Origin: an uncultured Pelagibacteraceae bacterium
GTDB taxonomy: Bacteria > Pseudomonadota > Alphaproteobacteria > Pelagibacterales > AG-422-B15
Direction of reading: 5' to 3'
Length of the DNA stretch: 41,561 nucleotides
NCBI GenBank assembly: GCA_902523455.1
Contig: CABYZG010000006.1
Location: 64,344 to 105,904 of the forward strand
The notes under the pieces were generated by a model. The model worked only from the letters and a program-made list of their open reading frames with translations. It searched no databases and was not told the origin of the DNA. Positions 1-7,750 of the stretch are shown here, one piece after another. A program made the translations under genes and the position numbers. The stretch's first letter is position 1; each line of letters starts with the position of its first letter.

Positions 1-1109
1 AGGCAAGTATAACACTTGAACCTGGCGGTCAATTTGAATTGTCTGGAGCACCTCTTAAAACGATCCACGAAACTTGTAAGGAAATAAATAATCACCTCGC
101 ATTTACAAAAAAATTGGAAGAAAAATATAATATTGGCTTTTTAGGACTGGGCTTCTTTCCAATTGGTGAGCTAAAAGATGTACCAATGGTTCCAAAGAAA
201 AGATATTCAGAAATTATGACACCTTATATGAAATCGCTTTCTGGATTAGGTCTAGAAATGATGTATCAGTCAGCAACAGTTCAAGCAAATTTCGACTATA
301 TTTCAGAAAGTGATATGCAAAGAAAAATTAATGTATCAGCATTCATTCAGCCAATTGTTACTGGATTATTTTCAAATTCTCCATTTAAAAATGCAACGCT
401 TTCGGGCTATGAAACTTATAGAGGTTATGTTTGGACAAAAACTGATCCAGACAGAACCGGTATTCCAAAGTTTTTTACTGAAAAAACTTTGAGCTTTGAG
501 GAATACGTTGATTATGCCTTACAAGTTCCTGTTTACGCAATTATCAGAAATAATAATTATCATAATTGTACTAAATATACATTCCAAGATTTGTTAGATG
601 GAAAAAATAATCAATTTGCGCCTGATGATATTTTAATTGAAGATTGGATACATCATATCTCTACTATCTTTACTGAGGTGAGGTTAAAAACTTTTATTGA
701 AATGAGAGGTGCTGATGCAGGAAGGTACGATACACTCTGCGCTTTACCAGCTTTTTGGTCGGGCATTTTATATCAAGAAGACTCATTAGAAGAAACTTTC
801 AAATTGATTAGTGAATTTAAATATGAAGATTTAATTAAATTTAGGAGTGATGTTCTATCAAATGGACTCAATTCTATATACAAAAATAAAACTGGTTGGG
901 AATTAGCAGAGAAACTTCTAAATATTTCATTTGAGGGGCTCAAGAAAAGATCTAAGAAAAATTTATACGGGGATGATGAAACAGTTCACTTAGATTATTT
1001 ATTTGAATTAATCGATAAAAAAGAAACCGCATCAGAAAAAGCTAAAAAACTATATTTTCAAAATGATAAATTGAATACCCAGAAGCTTTTTGAAGGCGAG
1101 TCTTTTTAA
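1..1109 (+). CDS. gshA: Glutamate-cysteine ligase, GCS2/plant-like type (5' truncated)
   Basis: Catalyses the ATP-dependent joining of glutamate and cysteine, the first step of glutathione synthesis in the cytoplasm. The frame is open from base 3 at the window edge, so the true start lies upstream. The first visible residues, ASITLEPGGQFELSGAPL, match the substrate-binding segment of the large alphaproteobacterial/plant-type ligase (family motif from memory). About 369 residues remain of a family usually near 450. The RGADAGRYDTLCALPAFW stretch near the middle also fits the family. The stop at 1107-1109 overlaps the stop of the convergent mscS gene. A grxD gene elsewhere in the window is consistent with glutathione use. 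I am confident of the family; the first part of the protein is not visible. Confidence 0.9.
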   Translation, partial: ASITLEPGGQFELSGAPLKTIHETCKEINNHLAFTKKLEEKYNIGFLGLGFFPIGELKDVPMVPKKRYSEIMTPYMKSLSGLGLEMMYQSATVQANFDYISESDMQRKINVSAFIQPIVTGLFSNSPFKNATLSGYETYRGYVWTKTDPDRTGIPKFFTEKTLSFEEYVDYALQVPVYAIIRNNNYHNCTKYTFQDLLDGKNNQFAPDDILIEDWIHHISTIFTEVRLKTFIEMRGADAGRYDTLCALPAFWSGILYQEDSLEETFKLISEFKYEDLIKFRSDVLSNGLNSIYKNKTGWELAEKLLNISFEGLKKRSKKNLYGDDETVHLDYLFELIDKKETASEKAKKLYFQNDKLNTQKLFEGESF

Positions 1110-2188
1110 TTTTTTTCAATATAAATTGATTGAGAAGGGAACGCGAAACCAGCACCATTTTTTTCAACAATTTCTTTTATTTCCAAAGCTAATTTTTCTT
1201 TGATCTCTAACCACTCACCCCAATTTGTAGTTGTTGCAAAACAGTAAATTAACAAATCAATTGAGCTATCTGAAAACTTTTCAATTCTTACGAACAATGG
1301 CTGTTCTGAAGATTTAACAAAATTACCATCGCTTGTGATATATTCATCTATCTCGTCTCTAATTTTTCTTAACTGATCACGTGTTGTCCTATATTCTAGG
1401 CCAATATTCCAATATATACGCCTACTTTTCATATTGCTGAAATTTGTGACAGCATTTTCTGCAAAATTAAAATTTGGAACCATAACAGGTGAAGAATCAA
1501 ATCTTCTAACTAATGTGGATCGAAAACCTATTTTTTCTACTACCCCTTCAACAATGTTTTCAACTTTAATCCAATCTCCATTTTGGAATCGTTTCTCTAA
1601 TAAAATTAAAATTCCTGATATCAGATTTTTAAACAAATCTTGGGCACCTAAAGCCACAGCTACACTAAGAAGTCCAAGTCCAGCTAAAATTGGTCCAACC
1701 TTTATTCCCCATATTTCTAAAACCGCAGCTGCCCCAATTACAAAAATGAAGAATTTTAAAATTCTCACTCCCCAATCGATCAGATCATTTGTTAGCAATT
1801 CTCCCAATTTGTGAACAAATGAGGAAATCGGATCAATAATTTTGTATAAAAACCAAAATATTTGAATTGTTATGAGTGAACGATTTAAATTTGCAGCAAA
1901 CAGTTCAAGAGTTGTATTTAAATTTAAATACTGAGTGCTTATGTAGACACCGATTACTACAGGAAAAAATCTGAGAGGGCCGTCAAAAGCCTCAAGCATT
2001 GCATCATCTATCTTAGTCTTAGATTTTTTTACAACAACTTTTAATCTACCAATCACAATTTTTGAAAAAACTGATCTTAAAATTGTAAATATTAGGAGAA
2101 TTACTATTGCGACTAAAATATTGTTCAGATCGATACCAAAAACTCCTTGGTTCCATACGGATGATACTAAATTTGCAAAATTTTCCAT
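1106..2188 (-). CDS. MscS-family small-conductance mechanosensitive channel
   Basis: Inner-membrane channel that opens under membrane tension and releases solutes during hypo-osmotic shock. The 360-residue protein has several hydrophobic segments in its first ~190 residues. Then comes the Gly/Ala-rich pore helix region (GPILAGLGLLSVAVALGAQD), followed by KNLISGILILLEKRFQNGDW and the beta-domain VEGVVEKIGFRSTLVRRFD, both hallmarks of the MscS family. The length is that of the mid-sized MscS-like proteins, with extra N-terminal membrane spans compared with E. coli MscS (286 residues). It is convergent with gshA and shares its stop-codon region. Its promoter must lie in the short gap between 2189 and 2230. 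No specific paralogue name is justified. Confidence 0.9.
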   Translation of the reverse strand: MENFANLVSSVWNQGVFGIDLNNILVAIVILLIFTILRSVFSKIVIGRLKVVVKKSKTKIDDAMLEAFDGPLRFFPVVIGVYISTQYLNLNTTLELFAANLNRSLITIQIFWFLYKIIDPISSFVHKLGELLTNDLIDWGVRILKFFIFVIGAAAVLEIWGIKVGPILAGLGLLSVAVALGAQDLFKNLISGILILLEKRFQNGDWIKVENIVEGVVEKIGFRSTLVRRFDSSPVMVPNFNFAENAVTNFSNMKSRRIYWNIGLEYRTTRDQLRKIRDEIDEYITSDGNFVKSSEQPLFVRIEKFSDSSIDLLIYCFATTTNWGEWLEIKEKLALEIKEIVEKNGAGFAFPSQSIYIEKN

Positions 2189-2230
2189 TTGCTAAACATA
2201 CCTTATTTGTTTTGTTAAGAACAGATTTAG

Positions 2231-3094
2231 TTAGGTGAGAAAATTATTGATTTCACTTGCAACATCCTCAGTTTTTTCAAGTGGGAGCATATGCGATGTT
2301 TCGTTAATAAAACAAATTTCAGTTTGAGGATTTAATTTTTTAATTCTATTCTGGCTTGTCTCATTACAGACAACGCTGTTAGGAGTGAGTATAATCTTTA
2401 TTGGAATATTAATTTTCTTTAAATCAAACCAAACCTCGTGCGAGGTAAGCTTAAAGCAAGCAGACTCCCAGCGTGGGTCACATTTTAAAATATATTTATT
2501 TTGTTCATTTTTTTTAAGTCCATATTGCACATAGTCTGTGATTATCTTTTCACTGATATTTTTAAAAAGAGGTTTACTAGAAAAATATTTATGAGCCTCA
2601 GCTTCGCTATTCCACAAATTACGTCTAATCAAAGCATTCTTTGAAAGAGGACTTGCTAAATGAGCAAGGTTAACAATCTGCAAAAGCTTGTAAGAAATGA
2701 TATACCGCAATGGCAATATGACTGGATCTATGAGGATTAGTTTCTTTACTAATTTAGGTTTTGAGAGAGCGAGCAGTAAGCTTGCAGTGCCTCCCATTGA
2801 ATGCCCAGATAAAGTCACTGGCTCATTATGTTTTTTAACTAATTGTTCTAAATCATCTCTGAAAGTATACCATGATTTTAGTTTCCTAGAATCTGCAATT
2901 AAATCGGTTTCGCCATGACCACGCATATCATATGTAATAACCTCGTATGAATTATCAATTTTATTTAAGAGATCAGTATATGCCTGCCCACAGAAACCAT
3001 TAGCATGAGAAAAATATAGTATATCGTTTGTTTTTTTTGATCTCCTGTACGTTACGATATTACCAGTGTCAATTTTGACATTTTTTTTAATCAT
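2231..3094 (-). CDS. Alpha/beta-fold hydrolase
   Basis: Cytoplasmic alpha/beta hydrolase of unknown substrate. The protein shows an oxyanion-side motif FSHANGF near residue 30, RGHGETD near 60, the nucleophile elbow GHSMGG near 97, and a C-terminal ETSHMLPLE carrying the probable catalytic His. I chose the ATG at 3094 (MIKKNVKIDTGN, 287 residues). A longer frame reaching 3169 would overlap the upstream DUF4396 gene by 70 bases, and its extra residues do not look like the family. The chosen start lies 4 bases after the upstream stop, so the gene is probably translated from the same mRNA. The SHANGF motif recalls esterase/lipase-type hydrolases, but the substrate cannot be read from the sequence. 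Confidence 0.82.
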   Translation of the reverse strand: MIKKNVKIDTGNIVTYRRSKKTNDILYFSHANGFCGQAYTDLLNKIDNSYEVITYDMRGHGETDLIADSRKLKSWYTFRDDLEQLVKKHNEPVTLSGHSMGGTASLLLALSKPKLVKKLILIDPVILPLRYIISYKLLQIVNLAHLASPLSKNALIRRNLWNSEAEAHKYFSSKPLFKNISEKIITDYVQYGLKKNEQNKYILKCDPRWESACFKLTSHEVWFDLKKINIPIKIILTPNSVVCNETSQNRIKKLNPQTEICFINETSHMLPLEKTEDVASEINNFLT

Positions 3095-3098
3095 TATT

Positions 3099-3524
3099 TT
3101 AATGACATGACTCGTTATATTTTTTGAGTCTGTAATAATTATATGGAAGCGGGGTAATAAAACCCGCAAGCAGCATAAAAGGAATTATTGTAATAGTAAG
3201 AACTCCGCCAGCAAATATTAAATCTGTAGCATTCATAGCTATTTCCATACTGACCATGCTGATGAAACTCATTTTAAATGCAATACTAATTGCTTCAGCA
3301 AAAACAAAAGTTCTCATTAGAATTATGGTTTCTAATATAATGCTTGTAATTAAACCATTTACTATTGCAAGCAACATCACCACATATATAGATAAAGAGT
3401 GATCAATGATTTGAAAGTAATAAATTGTTCCAAAGTCACCAATACTACAGCCTATCAAACACCACATTGTATTATAGCTTGCTTTTTGCCAAGTAGTTTT
3501 ACACGTCCAGCTAATATCAAACAT
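3099..3524 (-). CDS. DUF4396-like small membrane protein
   Basis: A 141-residue, very hydrophobic protein with about four probable membrane helices. The N-terminal TTWQKASYNTMWCLIGCSIGD and the later AEAISIAFKMSFISMVSMEI, followed by a short C-terminal tail after PYNYYRLKKY, resemble the DUF4396 family, whose members carry a similar CLxGCxIG motif and an SMEI-like helix (from memory). Function is unknown. The gene overlaps the end of the DUF1289 gene by 8 bases and is followed 4 bases later by the hydrolase, so the three form one transcription unit. Two Cys residues in the CLIGC motif could bind a metal or be redox-active; that is a guess. Confidence 0.65.
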   Translation of the reverse strand: MFDISWTCKTTWQKASYNTMWCLIGCSIGDFGTIYYFQIIDHSLSIYVVMLLAIVNGLITSIILETIILMRTFVFAEAISIAFKMSFISMVSMEIAMNATDLIFAGGVLTITIIPFMLLAGFITPLPYNYYRLKKYNESCH

Positions 3525-3732
3525 GATTTTTTAAAAATTCTTTTTTTCTTTCTTTAGTATCTTCTATTACTAACTGCTTTTCAGAGTTGCTCATTTTCAA
3601 CCAATTAGTTATTTCAAACTGCTCCCTAAAACAACCAATGCAAACATTCCCATCCATGAAGTCTTTCTTATATTTACAAATTTTTACACATGGACTACCG
3701 ATATATTCAGTGTTTTCTTTAAATTGGGCCAT
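3517..3732 (-). CDS. DUF1289 family protein
   Basis: A 71-residue protein with the DUF1289 pattern: SPCVKICKYKKDFMDGNVC, then IGCFREQFEITNWLKMSNSE. Four Cys residues (two in CVKIC and two in CIGC) are spaced as in the family and may bind a metal or Fe-S centre; the family's function is unknown. It is the first gene of a minus-strand unit with DUF4396 and the hydrolase, and it diverges from rpoZ across a 77-base gap that holds a 10-base inverted repeat. The size is normal for the family. Confidence 0.85.
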   Translation of the reverse strand: MAQFKENTEYIGSPCVKICKYKKDFMDGNVCIGCFREQFEITNWLKMSNSEKQLVIEDTKERKKEFLKNHV

Positions 3733-3738
3733 TTGCTT

Positions 3739-3767
3739 AATAAATCAAACTTTCAGCTTGATTTATT
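3739..3767. promoter_or_regulatory. Inverted repeat between divergent DUF1289 and rpoZ genes
   Basis: AATAAATCAA at 3739-3748 and TTGATTTATT at 3758-3767 are perfect 10-base inverted arms around a 9-base loop. The repeat ends 6 bases upstream of the DUF1289 start, so it could be an operator or a hairpin in that gene's leader. In AT-rich DNA such a repeat can arise by chance, so confidence in a function is low. Confidence 0.3.
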
Positions 3768-3809
3768 TATATATTTCAATAAAAAGCAACATCAATTCCA
3801 AATATTCTT

Positions 3810-4466
3810 ATGGCACGAATTACTGTTGAAGATTGTATAAAGTTGGTAAATAACCAATACGATTTAGTCATATTAGCTAAAGAAAGAGCTGTTCAATTAG
3901 GCAGAGGAGCTACCCCAGCGGTTGATCCTGAGAATGATAAAAAACCTGTTATTGCTCTTCGAGAAATTGGAGAGTCAAAAATAACAGCTGAAGAGTTAAA
4001 GGAAAGCATTGTTTCAAAGCTTAGACAAATACCTGATTATGAAGAAGAGGAAGAGTTAGAAGAAGTTGATAATGATACTTTCAGACAAATGTATCAAGGT
4101 GGTTTATCAAAGTCGGAAATGGAAAAATCGGCTACGAGGAAATTTACTGCCCGTTCACCAAGAGTCGAGTCTAGAGCAAAGCCAATTGAAGAAGTTATCC
4201 AAACACAACCATCGCCTGATGAAATAGTTCCAAGTGATGATGAACTTGAAAAAATTGAACAAGAAAATTCTGAAATTGATATGATGAGTGATGTAGAAAG
4301 TTCAGAGTCAACAGAAGAGCCTACATTACAAAGTGAGACCATGAATGAATCTGAGGTTGAAGAAACTGAAGTGAACACCATTGAAGCAGAAGAGGTTTCA
4401 GAAAGTATCGATATAGCTCCTGAAACTGAGACAGTAGCTCAAGAAGAAAACGATACAAAAGATTAG
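3810..4466 (+). CDS. rpoZ: RNA polymerase omega subunit with long acidic C-terminal extension
   Basis: Omega promotes assembly and stability of RNA polymerase by binding beta-prime. Residues 1 to about 75 are a normal omega domain: MARITVEDC, then NQYDLVILAKERAVQLGRGA and KPVIALREI. The protein is 218 residues, whereas family members are usually about 90 to 130. The extra part is low-complexity and acidic: I count 32 Asp/Glu in the last 83 residues. The N-terminal half of the tail has a short basic patch (RKFTARSPRVESRAK). It is followed after 8 bases by an acyl-CoA dehydrogenase gene instead of the relA/spoT-type gene that often follows rpoZ. The reading frame is open with no sign of a frameshift, so the tail looks real. 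Confidence 0.93.
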   Translation: MARITVEDCIKLVNNQYDLVILAKERAVQLGRGATPAVDPENDKKPVIALREIGESKITAEELKESIVSKLRQIPDYEEEEELEEVDNDTFRQMYQGGLSKSEMEKSATRKFTARSPRVESRAKPIEEVIQTQPSPDEIVPSDDELEKIEQENSEIDMMSDVESSESTEEPTLQSETMNESEVEETEVNTIEAEEVSESIDIAPETETVAQEENDTKD

Positions 4467-4474
4467 CAGCTATC

Positions 4475-5605
4475 ATGAATTTTGATTTTTCAGATGATCA
4501 AAAACTTCTACGTGATCAAGCAAGAAAATTTTTATTCGATAAGTGCGATCGTAAATCAGTAAGAACAATTCTTGATAACGATCAGTTGCATTATCATAAA
4601 GAACTATGGTCACAAATATCTGAAATGGGTTGGACTGGAACTGCAATTCCAGAGGAATATGGTGGACTTGGACTCGGTATGTTGGAATTATGCGTCCTAG
4701 CAGAAGAATTGGGAAGATCTCTAGCACCCACACCATTTTCATCCTCAATATATTTATTCGCAGAATTTATTAAAAACTATGGCTCTGAAGATCAAAAGAA
4801 AAAATTCTTACCTTTGATTGCATCAGGTGAAAAAATAGGCACGTTTGCCCTATCCGAAACAAATGGGACACCAAAACCATCAAATGTAAAAACAGAATAT
4901 TCATCAGAAAAAATTAATGGCTACAAATCACCTGTAAGTGACGGAGAGACAGCCGATTATCTAATAATTGCAGCCAACAGCGATAATAAAGGAAATAGAA
5001 ATTCACTCTCATTATACATAGTCGATTTACATCAAGATGGAGTAAGCAAAACCAGCCTTGAAACAATTGATCCGACGCGACCTGCGTGCAGCATGAAATT
5101 TGAAGATGTAAAAGCAGAATTGCTTGGTGAGCAAGGTATGGCATGGGATATGACAGAAAACATATTCAACAGAGCGGCAGTTTTGTATTCTTTTGAGCAA
5201 GTTGGAGGAGCGCAGGTTTCTCTGGATGAAGCAAAAAAGTATTCAATGGAAAGATTTGCTTTTGGAAGACAAATTGGTTCATTTCAGGCTTTAAAGCATA
5301 AAATGGCAGATATGTATGTTAAAATTGAATTAGCTAGATCAAATGCATACTATGGGGCATGGGCTTTGAGCACCGATTCCAATGAATTACCAGTTGCGGC
5401 AGCTGGCGCAAGAGTGAGCGCCTCTGATGCCTTTAATTATGCTGCAAAAGAGAATATTCAGATTCATGGAGGAGTTGGCTTTACCTGGGATTATGATTGC
5501 CACTTGTTTTATCGTAGATCAAAACTACTTTCTTTAAATATTGGCAGTACAAGACAATGGAAAGAAAATTTAATTTCAAATCTTGAGAAAAGGAATATAG
5601 TTTAG
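4475..5605 (+). CDS. Acyl-CoA dehydrogenase, smaller partner subunit (pair 1)
   Basis: A 376-residue acyl-CoA dehydrogenase-fold protein, expected to work with the adjacent larger subunit in oxidising an acyl-CoA thioester with FAD. The N-terminal helical domain begins MNFDFSDDQKLLRDQARKFL; EEYGGLGLGMLELCVLAEELG follows near residues 60-80. The FAD-contact motif RFAFGRQIGSFQ is at 260-271. The C-terminal QIHGGVGFTWDYDCHLFYRR is also typical. It lacks a Glu at the medium-chain position (the C-terminal motif reads IGSTRQWKE) and also at the alternative helix-G position (FNRAAVLYSF), so alone it may be inactive. It starts 8 bases after rpoZ and ends 2 bases before its partner, suggesting one operon and a heteromeric complex. 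Confidence 0.88.
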   Translation: MNFDFSDDQKLLRDQARKFLFDKCDRKSVRTILDNDQLHYHKELWSQISEMGWTGTAIPEEYGGLGLGMLELCVLAEELGRSLAPTPFSSSIYLFAEFIKNYGSEDQKKKFLPLIASGEKIGTFALSETNGTPKPSNVKTEYSSEKINGYKSPVSDGETADYLIIAANSDNKGNRNSLSLYIVDLHQDGVSKTSLETIDPTRPACSMKFEDVKAELLGEQGMAWDMTENIFNRAAVLYSFEQVGGAQVSLDEAKKYSMERFAFGRQIGSFQALKHKMADMYVKIELARSNAYYGAWALSTDSNELPVAAAGARVSASDAFNYAAKENIQIHGGVGFTWDYDCHLFYRRSKLLSLNIGSTRQWKENLISNLEKRNIV

Positions 5606-5607
5606 TT

Positions 5608-6891
5608 ATGGACTTTAATGATTCACAGCAAGAAGCTGAATTTAGAAAAGAAGCGAGGGACTTTCTTGAGGCAAATGCAGAAAAAAGATCAATAATTTCT
5701 GATAAGCCTAATGATAAAAGCCCTCAGATTGCTGTTGCAGGAGCTCCTGAAACAGTAAAGGGTGGTAAAGAAGCAGCTCAGGAGGCTTTAGAGCGAGCAA
5801 AAGTATGGCAAAAGAAAAAAGCTGAAGCAGGGTTTGCTGCTATTTTATGGCCAAAAGAGTTTGGCGGATATGGTGGATCGCCTATACAGCAAGTTATCTA
5901 TTCTCAAGAGGAACATGATTATTTAGTTCCTTCTGGCTATTTTGAAATTGGAATTGGTATGCTTGGCCCGACAATGATGGTATGGGGAAAAGATGAAGAT
6001 AAAAAAAGATATTTACCTAAAATGATTACAGGCGAAGAAATATGGTGCCAGCTTTTTTCAGAACCTTCAGCGGGATCAGATTTAGCTGGAATTAAAATGA
6101 AAGCTGAAAAGGATGGCGATGAGTGGGTTTTAAATGGTCAAAAAGTTTGGACATCTGGGGCACACTTTGCAGATTATGGAATGATAGTTGCAAGATCTGA
6201 TCCATCTGCCTTAAAACATAAAGGCCTTACTTATTTTTATTTAGATATGAAGACACCTGGTATCGAAGTTAGGCCAATCAAGCAGATTTCAGGTACTTCA
6301 AATTTTAATGAAGTATTCTTCAACGATGTAAGAATACCTGATAGCCAAAGATTAGGTGGAGAAGGTGAGGGCTGGAAAGTTGCGCTTACTACTCTCATGA
6401 ACGAAAGACTTGCTGTTGGCGATCCTCCTGGACTTGACTTCGATCAAATCTTTGAAGCAACGAAGGAATTAGAAGTGGAGGATGGTCTTGCAATTAAGAA
6501 CAGTGAAGTAAGACAAAAAATGGCTGACTGGTATGTTCAATCTCGTGGTTTGCAATACACAAAATTTAGAAGTATTACTGCTTTGTCAAAAGGCCAAACC
6601 CCTGGCCCAGAGCTATCAATAAGCAAACTTGTTACAGCATCAAAAATGCAAGACGTTTCAGCCTATGCACTTGAATTAATGGACTCAGCAGGCATGGTTC
6701 ATCATGATCAAAATCCTGTATTAAAGAACTTGTTTCAAAATGGATACTTTTTCTCTGCGGCAATGAGAATTGCTGGTGGTACAGATGAAGTTCTTCGAAA
6801 TATCATTGCAGAGCGAGTTCTTGGGTTACCACAAGATGAAAGAGCGGATAAAAAAGTTCCATTCAACGAACTTCCTTCTGGCAAAAACTAA
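5608..6891 (+). CDS. Acyl-CoA dehydrogenase, larger catalytic subunit (pair 1)
   Basis: A 427-residue acyl-CoA dehydrogenase. FAD- and substrate-binding segments CQLFSEPSAGSDLAG (147-161) and VWTSGAHFADYG (near 180-191) are intact. The probable catalytic base is Glu266 in MNERLAVG, the helix-G position used by isovaleryl-type and steroid-side-chain enzymes. The C-terminal motif AGGTDEVLRNIIAERVLGLP has Gly where medium-chain enzymes have Glu. It lacks the RxxFG FAD motif that its small neighbour carries. The loss of opposite features in the two neighbours resembles the alpha2beta2 acyl-CoA dehydrogenases of mycobacterial sterol breakdown. A short Lys/Ala-rich insert lies near residues 30-70. 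Substrate unknown; a CoA-thioester with a bulky or branched side chain is a reasonable inference. Confidence 0.9.
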   Translation: MDFNDSQQEAEFRKEARDFLEANAEKRSIISDKPNDKSPQIAVAGAPETVKGGKEAAQEALERAKVWQKKKAEAGFAAILWPKEFGGYGGSPIQQVIYSQEEHDYLVPSGYFEIGIGMLGPTMMVWGKDEDKKRYLPKMITGEEIWCQLFSEPSAGSDLAGIKMKAEKDGDEWVLNGQKVWTSGAHFADYGMIVARSDPSALKHKGLTYFYLDMKTPGIEVRPIKQISGTSNFNEVFFNDVRIPDSQRLGGEGEGWKVALTTLMNERLAVGDPPGLDFDQIFEATKELEVEDGLAIKNSEVRQKMADWYVQSRGLQYTKFRSITALSKGQTPGPELSISKLVTASKMQDVSAYALELMDSAGMVHHDQNPVLKNLFQNGYFFSAAMRIAGGTDEVLRNIIAERVLGLPQDERADKKVPFNELPSGKN

Positions 6892-6898
6892 GCTCTAA

Positions 6899-7750
6899 GT
6901 GTTTACAACGATATTTAGTAATGTTGCCTCTGGCGACTTGCTATTTTCTGTAATGTTATTGGTAAGTACTGGTATTTTCGCTGGATTTATTGCAGGACTT
7001 TTTGGAATTGGAGGAGGTGTAGTTGTTGTGCCTGCTCTATACTATATCTACACACTGGCAGAAGTAGATGAGAGCATAAGGATGCATTTAGCTGTTGGAA
7101 CTTCTCTTGCAAACATTGTACCAATTTCAATTATATCAGCCATAAATCATCACAGAAGAGGTTCAGTCAATTTAGATTTTTTAAAATTTATTTTTTTGTC
7201 ATTATTGATCGGAGTGATTTTTGGTTCGATAGCAGTATCATTTCTTGAAGGCAGCAGCCTAATACTAATTTATTCTATAATTTTATTTTTTGTTGCTCTT
7301 CAATTTTTCTTTTGGAAAAATGAATGGAGATTTGCAGATAAATTTCCAAACAATTTAAAAGGTCATGGCTATGGATCAACAATTGGTTTTTTATCTGTAA
7401 TAATAGGTGTTGGTGGCGGCTCAATAAGTATACCCATCTTAAAACTTTATAACTTCGATATACACCGTGCCATTGGAACTGCTGCTGGTATTGGAACAAT
7501 AATTGCCGTTCCTGGTACAATTGGTTTCATCATAGCGGGAATTCAAAACAATGTATCCTTACCTCTTACTTATGGATACGTAAGTTTAGTAGGTTTAATT
7601 TTAATAACGCCCATGACAATTATCGGCGCCCCTTTAGGAGTAAGATTTGCCCATTATCTATCCAAAGGTAAATTAAGTTTTATTTTTGGTTTATTTATTT
7701 TATTTATGTCCATTCGCTTCTTTATTGAATGGACATCACTAACATCATAG
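6899..7750 (+). CDS. TauE/SafE family membrane transporter
   Basis: Probable inner-membrane anion exporter of the TauE/SafE (formerly DUF81) family, whose known members move sulfite, sulfoacetate or related anions. The 283-residue protein is a run of about eight membrane segments with two family motifs in the repeated halves: GLFGIGGGVVVVPAL near residues 33-47 and GVGGGSISIPIL near 170-181. The start used is a GTG 7 bases after the upstream stop; an ATG at codon 19 (MLLVSTG) is possible but would cut the first helix. It is likely co-transcribed with the acyl-CoA dehydrogenase pair. Its last 6 bases overlap the end of the convergent phosphohexomutase. Substrate not determinable. Confidence 0.87.
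   Translation: MFTTIFSNVASGDLLFSVMLLVSTGIFAGFIAGLFGIGGGVVVVPALYYIYTLAEVDESIRMHLAVGTSLANIVPISIISAINHHRRGSVNLDFLKFIFLSLLIGVIFGSIAVSFLEGSSLILIYSIILFFVALQFFFWKNEWRFADKFPNNLKGHGYGSTIGFLSVIIGVGGGSISIPILKLYNFDIHRAIGTAAGIGTIIAVPGTIGFIIAGIQNNVSLPLTYGYVSLVGLILITPMTIIGAPLGVRFAHYLSKGKLSFIFGLFILFMSIRFFIEWTSLTS

Noticed and set aside
1434..1814. 126-codon open frame antisense to the MscS gene
   Set aside because: It lies wholly inside a well-supported coding sequence, and its translation has no recognisable domain; it is an antisense shadow.
4094..4381. 95-codon Ser-rich open frame antisense to the rpoZ tail
   Set aside because: It mirrors the Glu/Asp/Ser-rich codons of the acidic tail; antisense of GAA-rich DNA gives Ser/Phe-rich frames without stops.
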